64,000 nucleotides of DNA from Comamonadaceae bacterium (GCA_021299875.1 JAJTEW010000008.1:310001-374000), one strand, 5' to 3'. Shown: positions 1 through 9,810, numbered from the stretch's first letter. The notes: generated from the sequence alone by a model not told the origin. Program-made: numbers and translations.

Positions 1-1
1 C

Positions 2-196
2 CAGGTTGGCCCGACCCATACACAAAAAAACAAGCCCTCGTTGACCAAGGTGCCCTGCCTCAAGGTTTTGAGGGTCCGCGATTCGGCGGATGGCCCACAA
101 ACGACGGGGAGAATGGTGATCTCGGGTCGCATGGCCGACGTGTGCGCAGAACTGGACAGGCTGGTGGCACTCGAAATGCGTCACCTGAGCCATTGA
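2..196 (+). CDS. C-terminal part of an unknown small protein (5' end outside window)
   Basis: An open frame runs from the left edge to a TGA at 194-196, 64 codons without a stop. The visible C-terminus reads as a compact soluble segment with an acidic/hydrophobic helix (ADVCAELDRLVALE) near the end. I do not recognise the family. It ends 65 bases before the dehydrogenase gene and points the same way. The frame could be chance, but its balanced composition and the helix-like end favour a real gene whose start lies to the left. Confidence 0.5.
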   Translation, partial: QVGPTHTQKNKPSLTKVPCLKVLRVRDSADGPQTTGRMVISGRMADVCAELDRLVALEMRHLSH

Positions 197-261
197 CTTA
201 AAAAAAAAGGGGCGCCCATGGTCTGGCCGCCCCGCCCAAAACGATTCATTGACAAGGCACA

Positions 262-1278
262 ATGTCGGGCATGAACATTGTGATCCTTGACGACTACCAA
301 GATGTCGTCCGCAAACTTGATTGCGCTTCCAAACTCGAGAACTACTCGGCCAAGGTCTACACCAACACGATCAAAGGCATCGGACAACTGTCTGTCAGGC
401 TGAAAGATGCCGATGTGATCGTCCTGATCCGCGAGCGAACGGCCTTGAACAAGGCCTTGATCGAAAAATTGCCCCGACTCAAATTGATCGCACAAACTGG
501 GCGCGTGGGTGGGCACATCGACTTGGCAGCATGCACAGAGCGCGGCATCGCAGTGGCAGAAGGCATTGGCTCTCCTGTGGCACCGGCTGAATTGACCTGG
601 GCACTGATCATGGCTGCTGCCCGCAGGCTGCCTCAGTACATCAGTAACCTGAAACACGGCGCTTGGCAACAGTCGGGCCTCAAATCCAGCGCCATGCCGA
701 CCAACTTTGGCCTGGGCACGGTTTTGAAAGGCAAGACACTGGGCATCTGGGGTTACGGGAAAATTGGCCAAATGGTGGCGGGCTATGGCCGTGCTTTCGG
801 CATGCATGTTCAGGTGTGGGGCAGCGATGAATCTCGCATTCGCGCCGTCAAAGACGGTTTGACTGCGGCAACCAGCCGAGAATCTTTTTTTGAAACTGCC
901 GACGTCGTGTCCCTGCACTTGCGTTTGAACGAGGTGACGGCAGGCATCGTGACAGGTGATGACTTAGGCCGAATGAAGCCAACGGCCCTTTTGGTCAACA
1001 CCTCACGAGCCGAGCTCATCGAGCCCAATGCACTGATCGGTGCCTTGAACCGAGGGCGCCCAGGCTTAGCCGCCATCGATGTTTTTGAGTCAGAGCCCAT
1101 CTTGCAGGGATCGGCTCTCTTGCGTCTGGAAAACTGCATCTGCACACCGCACATTGGGTATGTAGAAAAAGACAGTTACGAGCTTTATTTCGGCACGGCT
1201 TTTGACAATGTTGTGAACTACATCAATGGCACACCCACCAACATCGTGAACCCAGGTGCCTTGCAGGTTCGTCGCTGA
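262..1278 (+). CDS. D-isomer-specific 2-hydroxyacid dehydrogenase family protein
   Basis: NAD(P)-dependent oxidoreductase of the D-2-hydroxyacid dehydrogenase/phosphoglycerate dehydrogenase family, 338 residues, a normal length. The Rossmann nucleotide-binding turn WGYGKIG lies near residues 162-168. The family's catalytic trio is visible as the Arg in NTSRAE (about 249), the acidic segment FESEP (275-279) and the His in TPH (297). The substrate cannot be read from sequence. The ATG at 262 has AAGG four bases upstream; an ATG at 271 would start at MNIVILDDYQ and is equally plausible. It precedes a CoA-ester catabolic block on the same strand and could act on a hydroxyacid intermediate, which is inference. 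Confidence 0.85.
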   Translation: MSGMNIVILDDYQDVVRKLDCASKLENYSAKVYTNTIKGIGQLSVRLKDADVIVLIRERTALNKALIEKLPRLKLIAQTGRVGGHIDLAACTERGIAVAEGIGSPVAPAELTWALIMAAARRLPQYISNLKHGAWQQSGLKSSAMPTNFGLGTVLKGKTLGIWGYGKIGQMVAGYGRAFGMHVQVWGSDESRIRAVKDGLTAATSRESFFETADVVSLHLRLNEVTAGIVTGDDLGRMKPTALLVNTSRAELIEPNALIGALNRGRPGLAAIDVFESEPILQGSALLRLENCICTPHIGYVEKDSYELYFGTAFDNVVNYINGTPTNIVNPGALQVRR

Positions 1279-1386
1279 CAGCCGCTCCATAATCGATTGT
1301 TTTTTAAGTTTCGATCGACCGCGCAGCCTGACCACCTTCAGTTTTTTCAACGATCTTGCCAAGGGCTTAGAGCCCAGCCATCCAAT

Positions 1387-2910
1387 ATGACCGTTTCATT
1401 TCAAAAAGTCGCCGTGATCGGCGCGGGAGCCATGGGCCGGGGCATTGCCCAAATTGCCACCCAAGCCGGCAGCCAAGTTTGGCTTTACGACACTCAGCCC
1501 GAAGCGATTGCCAAAGCGCGTGACGCGGTGTTCCAGCAATGGGACAAGCTGCAGGAAAAAGGTCGCCTCACAGCCGAAGCCGTGGCAGACCACAAAAGCC
1601 GCTTGCTGGGTGCCTCTGAATTGCAAGACTTGGCCGACTGCGAGTTGGTGGTCGAGGCCATTGTCGAAAAAATCGACATCAAAAAAAACCTGTTCACCGA
1701 GCTGGAAAAGGTACTGTCCAACACGGCCGTGCTGGTCACCAACACCTCATCGCTCTCGGTCACGGCGATTGCCGCAGCCTTGCAACGCCCCGCTTTGTTT
1801 GCGGGCTACCACTTCTTCAACCCCGTGCCACTCATGAAGGTGGTCGAGGTCATCGCTGGTCTCAAAACCGACCCCTCCGTTTGTGAGCGCTTGACCGAGT
1901 TTGCACGCCAGATGGGCCACACGCCTGTACAGGCGCAAGACACCCCTGGCTTCATCGTCAACCACGCCGGGCGCGGTTACGGCACAGAAGCTTTGCGCAT
2001 TGTGAGCGAAGGTGTGGCCGATTTCGCCACCATCGACCGCATCTTGCGCGACCAGGTTGGCTTCAAGTTGGGGCCTTTCGAGTTGTTTGATTTAACAGCG
2101 CTGGATGTCTCCCACCCTGTGATCGAGGCGATTTACCACCAGTATTACGAAGAGCCGCGCTACCGCCCCAACGTGATCACCGCCCAACGTTTGGCTGGGG
2201 GCGTGGTCGGCAAAAAAGTAGGCGAAGGCTTTTACAAATACGTCGACGGCGCTGCACTAATTCCCACCGAACCGCCCGTGCCCGTGGTCGACGACATCCC
2301 GCCGGTGTGGGTATCCCCCCGTGCTGCACGTCGCATGGCGTTGCTGCAAGTCCTGAAGAATTTGGGCGCCAAAATCGAAACCGGTGCCTCGCCCTCCCCC
2401 GAAGCATTGACCATCGTCGCGCCCTTGGGCTTTGACATCACCACGGTGGCCGTGGTTGAGCGCCTGGACCCGGCACGCACCGTGGGCATCGACATGCTGT
2501 TTGACGATGTCGCCACAAAGCGCCGCGTGCTGGCCACCAACCCTGCCACACGTGCCGACATGCGCGACGCCGCTCACGCCTTGTTTGCACGCGACGGCAA
2601 AGCGGTCTCGGTCATTCGAGACAGCGGTGGCTTTGTCACGCAACGCGTGGTGGCCACCATCGTCAACATCGCCTCCGACATTTGCCAACAACGCATCTGC
2701 AGCCCGCAAGACCTGGAAACCGCCGTCACCTTGGGCTTGGCCTACCCCATAGGCCCACTGGCCATGGGCAACCGCTTGGGGCCGGACAGCATCCTTGAAG
2801 TGCTGTTCAACCTCCAAACCGTCTATGGTGACCCGCGTTATCGTCCTAGCCCTTGGCTGCGACGCCGCGGAGCGATTGGCCTGTCGCTCATGCACACGGA
2901 AGAAGAATGA
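1387..2910 (+). CDS. 3-hydroxyacyl-CoA dehydrogenase (PaaH type)
   Basis: NAD-dependent oxidation of 3-hydroxyacyl-CoA to 3-oxoacyl-CoA in beta-oxidation-like or aromatic-CoA degradation, cytosolic. The N-terminal Rossmann motif GAGAMGRG is at about residues 12-19, and the catalytic histidine is in YHFFNPVP (His142). Two C-terminal 3HCDH domains follow (about 190-280 and 410-500), giving the 507-residue double-domain form seen in PaaH/FadB2-like enzymes. The frame is open from 1297, but similarity to the family begins at the ATG at 1387 (MTVSFQKVAVIG). It lies 49 bases upstream of an enoyl-CoA hydratase gene, which supports a shared pathway. Confidence 0.92.
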   Translation: MTVSFQKVAVIGAGAMGRGIAQIATQAGSQVWLYDTQPEAIAKARDAVFQQWDKLQEKGRLTAEAVADHKSRLLGASELQDLADCELVVEAIVEKIDIKKNLFTELEKVLSNTAVLVTNTSSLSVTAIAAALQRPALFAGYHFFNPVPLMKVVEVIAGLKTDPSVCERLTEFARQMGHTPVQAQDTPGFIVNHAGRGYGTEALRIVSEGVADFATIDRILRDQVGFKLGPFELFDLTALDVSHPVIEAIYHQYYEEPRYRPNVITAQRLAGGVVGKKVGEGFYKYVDGAALIPTEPPVPVVDDIPPVWVSPRAARRMALLQVLKNLGAKIETGASPSPEALTIVAPLGFDITTVAVVERLDPARTVGIDMLFDDVATKRRVLATNPATRADMRDAAHALFARDGKAVSVIRDSGGFVTQRVVATIVNIASDICQQRICSPQDLETAVTLGLAYPIGPLAMGNRLGPDSILEVLFNLQTVYGDPRYRPSPWLRRRGAIGLSLMHTEEE

Positions 2911-2959
2911 CTTTGCGGGACAGATCTTCAGCGCTGTCCTCAACCAATAAAGAAACAAG

Positions 2960-3739
2960 ATGACCGCCCAACTGCTCAGCACCTGCGAAGGCCAGACCCT
3001 GATCCTGACCCTCAGCAATCCGGAGTTTCGCAACGCCCTCGGGCCCGAAATGTACGCCGCCGGGGTCGAGGCCCTGAGCGTGGCCGAGTCCAGCCTCGAT
3101 GTGCGCAGCGTGGTCATCACCGGGGCCAACGACATCTTTTGCGCGGGCGGCAATTTGCAGCGTCTGCAAAGCAACCGGCAGTTGCCCCCCGAGCACCAAG
3201 CCCAAAGCATCGAAGGCCTGCACAACTGGATCGAAGCCATCCGCAACTTCCCCAAGCCCGTGATCGCGGCCGTGGAAGGCCCTGCGGCCGGTGCCGGTTT
3301 CTCGTTGGCGCTGGCATGCGACATGATCGTGGCCGCGCGCAACAGCGTGTTTGTCATGGCCTACAGCTCGATCGCTTTGTCGCCCGATGGCGGCGGCAGC
3401 TGGAGCCTGTCACGCGCTGTGCCCCGCCAATTGGCCACTGAGCTGCTGATGTGCGGCGAACGCGTCGGTGCAGAGCGGCTTCAACAACTGGGCGTCGTCA
3501 ACCGCCTGGCCGATGCCGGACAAGCGCTGCGACAGGCTTTGGAACTGTGTGCGCAAATCAACGCTCGCGCGCCCAACGCTCTGGCCAGCATCAAGGAATT
3601 GCTCAGCGACGCAGACACCAGCAGTTTGAATGCCCAATTGGCACGCGAGCGCGATCACTTTGTCAAAAATTTGCACCATGCCAACGCTGGCATTGGCATT
3701 TCTGCCTTTTTAAACAAACAAAAACCCAGTTACAACTGA
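2960..3739 (+). CDS. enoyl-CoA hydratase/isomerase family protein
   Basis: Crotonase-fold enzyme of 259 residues acting on unsaturated or ring acyl-CoA thioesters. The two oxyanion-hole segments are visible: CAGGNL near residue 60 and GPAAGAGFSLAL near 113. SPDGGGSW (about 140) carries an acidic residue where many family members place a catalytic Asp/Glu. The sequence resembles the PaaG/oxepin-CoA-hydrolase-like subgroup. Start ATG 2960 follows a short leader after the dehydrogenase. With that neighbour it would supply successive hydration and oxidation steps; the natural substrate is unknown. Confidence 0.9.
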   Translation: MTAQLLSTCEGQTLILTLSNPEFRNALGPEMYAAGVEALSVAESSLDVRSVVITGANDIFCAGGNLQRLQSNRQLPPEHQAQSIEGLHNWIEAIRNFPKPVIAAVEGPAAGAGFSLALACDMIVAARNSVFVMAYSSIALSPDGGGSWSLSRAVPRQLATELLMCGERVGAERLQQLGVVNRLADAGQALRQALELCAQINARAPNALASIKELLSDADTSSLNAQLARERDHFVKNLHHANAGIGISAFLNKQKPSYN

Positions 3740-3796
3740 GTCGTCTGGTCCCCCAGGCGACAAAAATTCAATCACCAGTCACTCAAAGGACAGAGC

Positions 3797-4516
3797 ATGG
3801 ACGAACCCATTCTGACAATGGAGGAAAGAGAAGCCATCAACAGCGGTCGCTGGTTTTCCACCCTCTCCCCTTCACTTCGTCACGACATACTTCGATGCGC
3901 CTACGTCAAACGCCACAAGGACGGCGACATGCTCGCTGCACGGGGGGATCCCCCCGAGCAGTGGATCGCCTGCGCCAAGGGTGCGGTGCGAGTGAGTTCG
4001 ACTTCGGTCTCGGGCAAGCAAATCACCCTGACGTATGTGGAGCCGGGCATCTGGTTTGGCGACGTGTCGATCTTCGACGGGGATCGGCGCACCCACGACT
4101 GCTATGCACACGGCGACACCACCACACTGAACGTGGCCAAGGCCGACTTCAAAAAAATCCTGTCGCAGCACGTCGAGTTTTACGATGCCATGCTGCGACT
4201 GCATGCACGCCGCATTCGTCAACTCTACGGCTTGGTCGAGGACCTCAACACATTGCCATTGCGTGCGCGACTGGCCAAACAGCTCAACCACTTGCTGCGC
4301 AGCTACGGCGTGCCCAGTTTGTCGGACGCCAAAGCCATCCGCATCAGCTTGCAACTGGCGCAGGAGGAACTGGCGCAACTTTTGGGCGCATCGCGCCAAC
4401 GCGTGAACCAAGAACTCAAGCAAATGGAGCGCGAGCAGATCATCCGCATCGAGCCGGGGGGCTTGGTGGTGCTGGACCGCGACGCACTCTTGCTGATCGT
4501 GAACGCAGACCACTGA
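3797..4516 (+). CDS. Crp/Fnr family transcriptional regulator
   Basis: 239-residue DNA-binding regulator. The N-terminal half (about 25-150) is a cyclic-nucleotide-binding beta barrel, including EPGIWFGDVSIFDG. The C-terminal half has a winged helix with recognition helix LLGASRQRVNQELKQME (about 190-207). No Fnr-type cysteine cluster is seen at the N-terminus, so oxygen sensing through an iron-sulfur cluster is unlikely. Lying between the CoA-ester genes and the kinase/acyl-CoA dehydrogenase pair on the same strand, it may control this catabolic block (inference). The ligand is unknown. Confidence 0.9.
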   Translation: MDEPILTMEEREAINSGRWFSTLSPSLRHDILRCAYVKRHKDGDMLAARGDPPEQWIACAKGAVRVSSTSVSGKQITLTYVEPGIWFGDVSIFDGDRRTHDCYAHGDTTTLNVAKADFKKILSQHVEFYDAMLRLHARRIRQLYGLVEDLNTLPLRARLAKQLNHLLRSYGVPSLSDAKAIRISLQLAQEELAQLLGASRQRVNQELKQMEREQIIRIEPGGLVVLDRDALLLIVNADH

Positions 4517-4580
4517 CCCTGTCGGACCTTTTAACATTTCCGCGCCGAACTGCGGCGCCAGACTTAGAACGGGTCAACCC

Positions 4581-5666
4581 ATGAGTGCTTTTGACCATTT
4601 TGTGGGAACTCGGCCTGTCACCGGCACCCATGCCTTCGACATTCCAGCGCTGGAGCACTGGCTCAGCGCCAAACTGCCCAGCTTTGCGGGTCCCTTGAGT
4701 GTGGAAATGTTCAAGGGTGGCCAGTCCAACCCGACCTACAAGCTCAACACCCCCACGCGCCAATACGTGATGCGGGCCAAGCCTGGCCCAGTGGCCAAGT
4801 TGCTGCCCTCGGCCCACGCCATCGAGCGCGAGTTTGCCGTCATGCGAGGCCTGCACGGCACCGATGTGCCCGTGGCTCAAATGCATGTGCTGTGCGATGA
4901 CGAATCCGTCATTGGCCGCGCTTTTTACGTCATGGAGTTCGTGCAAGGCCGTGTGCTGTGGGACCAGTCTTTGCCTGGCATGGCACCCACCGAGCGCGGT
5001 GCGATTTACGACGAAATGAACCGCGTGCTGGCCTCGCTGCACAAGGTTGACGTCGCCAAACAAGGCTTGGCGAGCTACGGCAAACCCGGCAATTACATCG
5101 AACGCCAAATCGGCCGTTGGAGCAAACAGTACGCCGCATCCATCACCCAGCCCATTCCCGAGATGGACCAGCTGATCGAGTGGCTGCCGAAAAACATCCC
5201 AGCCAGCGCCAAGGACGAGTCGCTTGTCGGCATCGTGCACGGCGACTACCGCTTGGATAACCTGATGTTCCACCCCACCGAGGCGCGCGTGTTGGCGGTG
5301 CTGGACTGGGAACTGTCCACACTGGGGCACCCGCTGGCCGATTTCAGCTACCACTGCATGGCTTGGCACATCACGCCGGGTACTTTCCGAGGCATTGGCG
5401 GACTTGATTTGGCCGCTTTGGGCATTCCATCCGAAGCCGAATACATTCGCCGCTACTGCGAACGCACCGGTTTCACGACCCCTGAAGCCTTGGCCAAAGA
5501 CTGGAACTTCTACCTCGCCTACAACATGTTCCGCATCGCGGCCATCTTGCAAGGCATTGCCAAACGCGTCGAAGACGGCACTGCATCCAGCGACCAAGCC
5601 AAAACTTCGGGTGCGGGTGCCCGCCCCATGGCCGAGTTGGCCTGGCGTTTTGCCTGCCAAGCCTGA
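4581..5666 (+). CDS. APH-like phosphotransferase family protein (ACAD10/11 N-terminal type)
   Basis: Aminoglycoside-phosphotransferase-fold kinase, 361 residues. The catalytic loop HGDYRLDNLMF (about 220-230) and the Mg-binding VLDWELSTLGHP (about 242-253) are intact. Immediately downstream (42 bases) is an acyl-CoA dehydrogenase; in animals the equivalent kinase and dehydrogenase domains are fused in ACAD10/ACAD11, which act on 4-hydroxy acids through a phosphorylated intermediate. The adjacency suggests the same chemistry here: phosphorylation of a hydroxyacyl-CoA followed by elimination. Antibiotic resistance is not implied. Confidence 0.9.
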   Translation: MSAFDHFVGTRPVTGTHAFDIPALEHWLSAKLPSFAGPLSVEMFKGGQSNPTYKLNTPTRQYVMRAKPGPVAKLLPSAHAIEREFAVMRGLHGTDVPVAQMHVLCDDESVIGRAFYVMEFVQGRVLWDQSLPGMAPTERGAIYDEMNRVLASLHKVDVAKQGLASYGKPGNYIERQIGRWSKQYAASITQPIPEMDQLIEWLPKNIPASAKDESLVGIVHGDYRLDNLMFHPTEARVLAVLDWELSTLGHPLADFSYHCMAWHITPGTFRGIGGLDLAALGIPSEAEYIRRYCERTGFTTPEALAKDWNFYLAYNMFRIAAILQGIAKRVEDGTASSDQAKTSGAGARPMAELAWRFACQA

Positions 5667-5708
5667 TCCCTTTTACAAAACCACAACCCCACCCTCAGGA
5701 GAGAGACC

Positions 5709-6968
<1,260 letters not shown>

Positions 6969-7081
6969 CACCCGAGGCCAGCGCCCGAAAGACCACAAGT
7001 CCTATTGGGTGCTCAAGGCCCGACATTTTTTGCCACATGGGGTCTGAAAATCCCACATTTGACGGTTAGAATAAGGACAGT

Positions 7082-7158
7082 CGGAGCGTAGCGCAGCCTG
7101 GTAGCGCATCTGCTTTGGGAGCAGAGGGTCGCGAGTTCGAATCCCGCCGCTCCGACCA
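7082..7158 (+). tRNA. tRNA-Pro (anticodon TGG)
   Basis: 77-nt cloverleaf with encoded CCA. The acceptor stem CGGAGCG pairs with CGCTCCG, the anticodon loop is TTTGGGA, and the T-loop is TTCGAAT. A -10-like TAGAAT at 7067-7072 lies just upstream. The anticodon TGG decodes CCN proline codons. Confidence 0.97.
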
Positions 7159-7199
7159 TTTTTCAGCGCATCTCCAGAGCGCTGGTTACTTCACACAAC

Positions 7200-7226
7200 A
7201 AAGGCCCATTCAAGGGCCTTTTGTGT
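7200..7226 (+). terminator. intrinsic terminator after tRNA-Pro
   Basis: Perfect 8-bp stem AAAGGCCC (7200-7207) and GGGCCTTT (7214-7221) with a 6-base loop, followed by a short T-rich stretch. It sits between the two tRNA genes. Confidence 0.7.
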
Positions 7227-7231
7227 TTTGA

Positions 7232-7308
7232 CTGCCCGTAGCTCAGTTGGATAGAGCAACAGCCTTCTAAGCTGTGGGTCACAGGTTCGATCCCTGTCGG
7301 GCAGACCA
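7232..7308 (+). tRNA. tRNA-Arg (anticodon TCT)
   Basis: 77-nt cloverleaf with encoded CCA. The acceptor stem CTGCCCG pairs with CGGGCAG, the anticodon loop is CTTCTAA (anticodon TCT), and the T-arm is ACAGGTTCGATCCCTGT. It decodes AGA/AGG. The acceptor stem starts with C opposite G, slightly unusual but fully paired. Confidence 0.96.
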
Positions 7309-7327
7309 AGGTTGACTGTCAGTGTCA

Positions 7328-7352
7328 CAAGAGCCCCTCACCGGGGCTCTTG
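7328..7352. terminator. hairpin between tRNA-Arg and fliS, probably bidirectional
   Basis: Perfect 10-bp inverted repeat CAAGAGCCCC / GGGGCTCTTG with loop TCACC. It lies between convergent transcription units and lacks a long T tract on either strand. Confidence 0.6.
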
Positions 7353-7373
7353 GTGTGGCCCAATGTCGCTGAA

Positions 7374-7796
7374 TCAGTTGGCGTAGCGTCGCTCTGACTG
7401 GGTCTGGTTGAGCAAACTGGGCAAGGTTTGCCAAGCTTGAGCGATGGACTGGATCAGGCTTTGTACTTCGTCCAGTACCTCCAAGTCATTGTAGGCGTTG
7501 ACATGGAACAAGCGGCGGGTCACGTAGGCATACAACTCGTTGAGATTCTGAGCCAACTCCCCGCCACGCTCAAAATCAAGTGCACCTTGCAAAACCACCA
7601 CGATGCGCCCCGCGCGAGACAATGCTTTGGATTTTTCTTCAATGGCATGGTTTTGAATATGCCCTTTTGCAGAGGACAGGCTTTCGTTCAAACCATCAAA
7701 AAGCATTTGGATCAGTTGAATGTTGTCCGCTGTGGCAACGCCTGTCACAACTTGAACAGAACCGTAACTGTCAGCTACCTTGGAATATGCACGCAT
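7374..7796 (-). CDS. fliS: flagellin export chaperone FliS
   Basis: 140-residue helical cytosolic chaperone that binds the C-terminal D0 helix of flagellin and delivers it to the export gate. The family's features are present: an N-terminal aromatic segment with Tyr residues (MRAYSKVADSYG), a long helix around MLFDGLNESL, and the ERGGELAQNLNELYAYV segment (about 85-102) characteristic of FliS. A sigma-28-type site sits 34 bases upstream, so it is separated in control from the fliA operon and expressed late with flagellin, although its strand and position suggest the same ancestral cluster. Confidence 0.95.
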   Translation of the reverse strand: MRAYSKVADSYGSVQVVTGVATADNIQLIQMLFDGLNESLSSAKGHIQNHAIEEKSKALSRAGRIVVVLQGALDFERGGELAQNLNELYAYVTRRLFHVNAYNDLEVLDEVQSLIQSIAQAWQTLPSLLNQTQSERRYAN

Positions 7797-7829
7797 GAAG
7801 AAAACCCCTTTACAACTTCAGTGATAAGG

Positions 7830-7856
7830 GAATCGGAACGTGCCGAGGAAACTTGA
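7830..7856 (-). promoter_or_regulatory. sigma-28 (FliA) promoter for fliS
   Basis: On the minus strand TCAAGTTT, 11 bases, TCCGATTC. The 8-11-8 architecture matches TAAAGTTT-N11-GCCGATAA. Predicted transcription start near 7821, leaving a leader of about 25 nt. Confidence 0.75.
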
Positions 7857-7862
7857 GGCTGA

Positions 7863-7886
7863 AGGGGCAAAAGAACAAAAGCCCCT
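7863..7886 (-). terminator. possible terminator of the flhA-fliA operon
   Basis: AGGGGC/GCCCCT 6-bp stem with a 12-base AT-rich loop, 38 bases downstream of the last gene of the minus-strand operon and just before the fliS promoter. There is no clear T run, so support is weak. Confidence 0.35.
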
Positions 7887-7923
7887 GAGCAGGTATGGCG
7901 CTCAGAAGCGCAAAAGGACGGCG

Positions 7924-8520
7924 TTAAACAGAATCGGGCACTTTGGCCGCCAAGTCGGTCCCCGATGGCATCAACCACTCAGACAGGGGGCTGGATGTGT
8001 CCAATTGAGTTTTTCCATACAAAAAGCGTCCCGCCTCATCCAAGGCCTCTCGAATGGGTCCCCAGTTGGACTCTGGCGTTTGCGCCGCTTGCACCCCGCA
8101 TTGGTAGACGGCGTTGGCTTGGGCCGGCGGAATCCATGACTCCACAAAGCCTGCTGATGATTGGATTTGCTTGGTGTTATGGGGCTCACCGTTCATGCCC
8201 CGCTGACTGTCCTTGAAGCCCTCCTTATAAAGGGCCTCAATGTGCTTAGACAATACAATTTGGTAGGGACCTTGCAAATCAAAAATGGCCAAAGGGTCCA
8301 TGCCTTTATCGGAGCGACCCGTCATGGCATCCCAAAGCTTTTTGGACGACAGCCCCAAAAAAGGCAAGGATTCCGGCTGGACAGCGCTTTGGGAGTGAAT
8401 CGATGAGAGGACCTGGCGGGTCTCTTTTTCCATGGTGTTGACCCTGTCGATCAAATAAATGATCAAGACCAAAATGACCAACAGACCGATGGCCATCAAA
8501 GCGTTCAACATCGCATCCAT
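7924..8520 (-). CDS. unknown membrane-anchored protein between fliA and fliS
   Basis: 198 residues. A single N-terminal hydrophobic segment (about 5-23, IGLLVILVLIIYLI) is followed by a charged stretch and a soluble domain rich in aromatic residues (YQIVLSKHIEALYKEG, WIPPAQANAVYQCG). This implies one inner-membrane anchor; orientation is uncertain. I do not recognise the family. It begins 4 bases after the stop of the upstream unknown gene, so the two are translationally linked, and both belong to the flhA-flhF-flhG-fliA operon. In Vibrio and Pseudomonas this position after fliA holds cheY/cheZ; this is neither. A role in flagellar assembly or signalling is inferred only from position. Confidence 0.8.
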   Translation of the reverse strand: MDAMLNALMAIGLLVILVLIIYLIDRVNTMEKETRQVLSSIHSQSAVQPESLPFLGLSSKKLWDAMTGRSDKGMDPLAIFDLQGPYQIVLSKHIEALYKEGFKDSQRGMNGEPHNTKQIQSSAGFVESWIPPAQANAVYQCGVQAAQTPESNWGPIREALDEAGRFLYGKTQLDTSSPLSEWLMPSGTDLAAKVPDSV

Positions 8521-8524
8521 AGGT

Positions 8525-9073
8525 TCAATGCTTGCCCTCGTTGGGCTCCTTCGGAGAGGCAGACGCGTTTTGGTCAGCCTCTGGCGGGATCTCTTGCGAA
8601 GCCAACTCCTCCCTCAAAAAGCTCATGACTTGGAAAGGCTCTTTCAGCCGCAATTCATAAAGACTGATCTGATCGGCCAGCGCCTGCATGGCCTCAATGG
8701 CTTTGGCCGCAGTCAGTTCCATTTTTTGGTACTGTGCACCCAGTCCAAAAGCCTCAACGGCGAGTTCTTCGGGCAAGTAAACGTAAATGTCGGCTTCGCC
8801 AGCACGGATTTTTTGAAATTTTGACGCTATGGGCAAATCGGGGGTGGGTTTACCTTCCATCAAAGCCAATTTGGCGTGCTCTTGCCAAAGGGCAGTTTGT
8901 TCGGCGCCAGCGATAAAGGTTTTGTCCAGGTGGGCTCGGCAAAGCATGCCCATCCGCATGCGCACAATGCGTGCATCGTGCGTGTCGGACTTCAAACTCA
9001 CGACTTTTTCATAAGCTGCAATCGCACGCTTCATTTCTTCAGCGGGATTATTTTTGTTAAAAAAACTGAGCAT
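8525..9073 (-). CDS. unknown helical protein directly downstream of fliA
   Basis: 182-residue, mostly helical soluble protein with no signal peptide or membrane segment. The N-terminal half reads like a TPR-type helical pair (MKRAIAAYEKVVSLKSDTHD), the middle contains IYVYLPEELAVEAFGLGAQY, and the C-terminus is a hydrophilic tail. It is not CheZ: neither the CheZ helical hairpin nor its C-terminal CheY-binding motif is recognisable. It lies 20 bases after fliA and 4 bases before the membrane-anchored unknown, so it is co-transcribed with the polar-flagellum regulators FlhF/FlhG/FliA. Function unknown. Confidence 0.8.
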   Translation of the reverse strand: MLSFFNKNNPAEEMKRAIAAYEKVVSLKSDTHDARIVRMRMGMLCRAHLDKTFIAGAEQTALWQEHAKLALMEGKPTPDLPIASKFQKIRAGEADIYVYLPEELAVEAFGLGAQYQKMELTAAKAIEAMQALADQISLYELRLKEPFQVMSFLREELASQEIPPEADQNASASPKEPNEGKH

Positions 9074-9093
9074 ATTGAATAGTCTTTTTCAGT

Positions 9094-9810
9094 TTATGAG
9101 ATTTGCAGATTTTGCCGCAATTTTTTAACAACGGAAGAAAGAATTTGACTGATCCGGGACTCACTGACGCCTAAAACCTCTCCAATTTCCTTCAGGTTCA
9201 ACTCCTCGACGTAGTAAAGCGACATGACCAAGCGCTCACGCTCGGGCAACTCATCAATGGCCGCCACAACAGCCTCCATGAACTCCGCTTCCTCGACCAT
9301 GACTTCCGGCTGCATGGCGCTGTCTGCGGGCATGCTCATGACCTCATCGGTCACGACTTCCATGGAAAACGTCTCAAACCGCTTGGCTTGACCGCGTTCG
9401 CGGTGAAACTCTTCGATCTCCTTGCCCATGAACAAAGCCAGCTCGGCTTGGGTTGGGGCGCGGCCCAACTCAGCAGCCAGCACATGAACCGCCTCGTTCT
9501 CGCTTTTGTTGAATGCAACGGCCGATCGGGGCAAGAAAGACTGCCGCCTGACTTCGTCCAAAATGGCGCCACGAACCCTGCTCAGGGCAAAGTGCTCAAA
9601 TTCAAAACCCTTGGTCGGATCAAATGACCGAGCCGCTTCGATCAATCCCACCATGCCGACCTGCACCAATTCATCCAGTTCCATGAACGGTGGAAGTCGG
9701 GCTTTCAGGTGCACAGCCACCCGCTTGACCATGGCCATGTGCCCAAGAATCAGGGACTCGTGGCTGTTTTCAGCCTGTTCATAGTGAGAGATGGTATGGG
9801 CCACAGTCAA
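9094..9810 (-). CDS. fliA: RNA polymerase sigma factor FliA (sigma-28)
   Basis: 238-residue alternative sigma factor for late flagellar genes. Region 2 (MVKRVAVHLKARLPPFMELDELVQVGMVGLIEA, positions about 27-60) binds core and the -10 element. Region 4 ends with LNLKEIGEVLGVSESRISQI, the -35-binding helix-turn-helix. It is held inactive by FlgM, encoded at 33872-34174. Its start overlaps flhG by ATGA, indicating coupling. Its target sites are numerous in this window. Confidence 0.97.
   Translation of the reverse strand: MTVAHTISHYEQAENSHESLILGHMAMVKRVAVHLKARLPPFMELDELVQVGMVGLIEAARSFDPTKGFEFEHFALSRVRGAILDEVRRQSFLPRSAVAFNKSENEAVHVLAAELGRAPTQAELALFMGKEIEEFHRERGQAKRFETFSMEVVTDEVMSMPADSAMQPEVMVEEAEFMEAVVAAIDELPERERLVMSLYYVEELNLKEIGEVLGVSESRISQILSSVVKKLRQNLQIS

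Noticed and set aside
2257-3357. 366-codon minus-strand frame
   Set aside because: Antisense to the 3-hydroxyacyl-CoA dehydrogenase and hydratase genes, with no recognisable domain.
3451-4584. 377-codon plus-strand frame
   Set aside because: Overlaps the hydratase and Crp genes in another frame; Arg/His-rich shadow composition.
4440-5660. 406-codon open frame on the minus strand
   Set aside because: Shadow of the APH-like kinase, whose catalytic motifs are intact on the plus strand.
4581-5666. Aminoglycoside resistance gene
   Set aside because: The adjacent ACAD10/11-like dehydrogenase shows the metabolic kinase subgroup.
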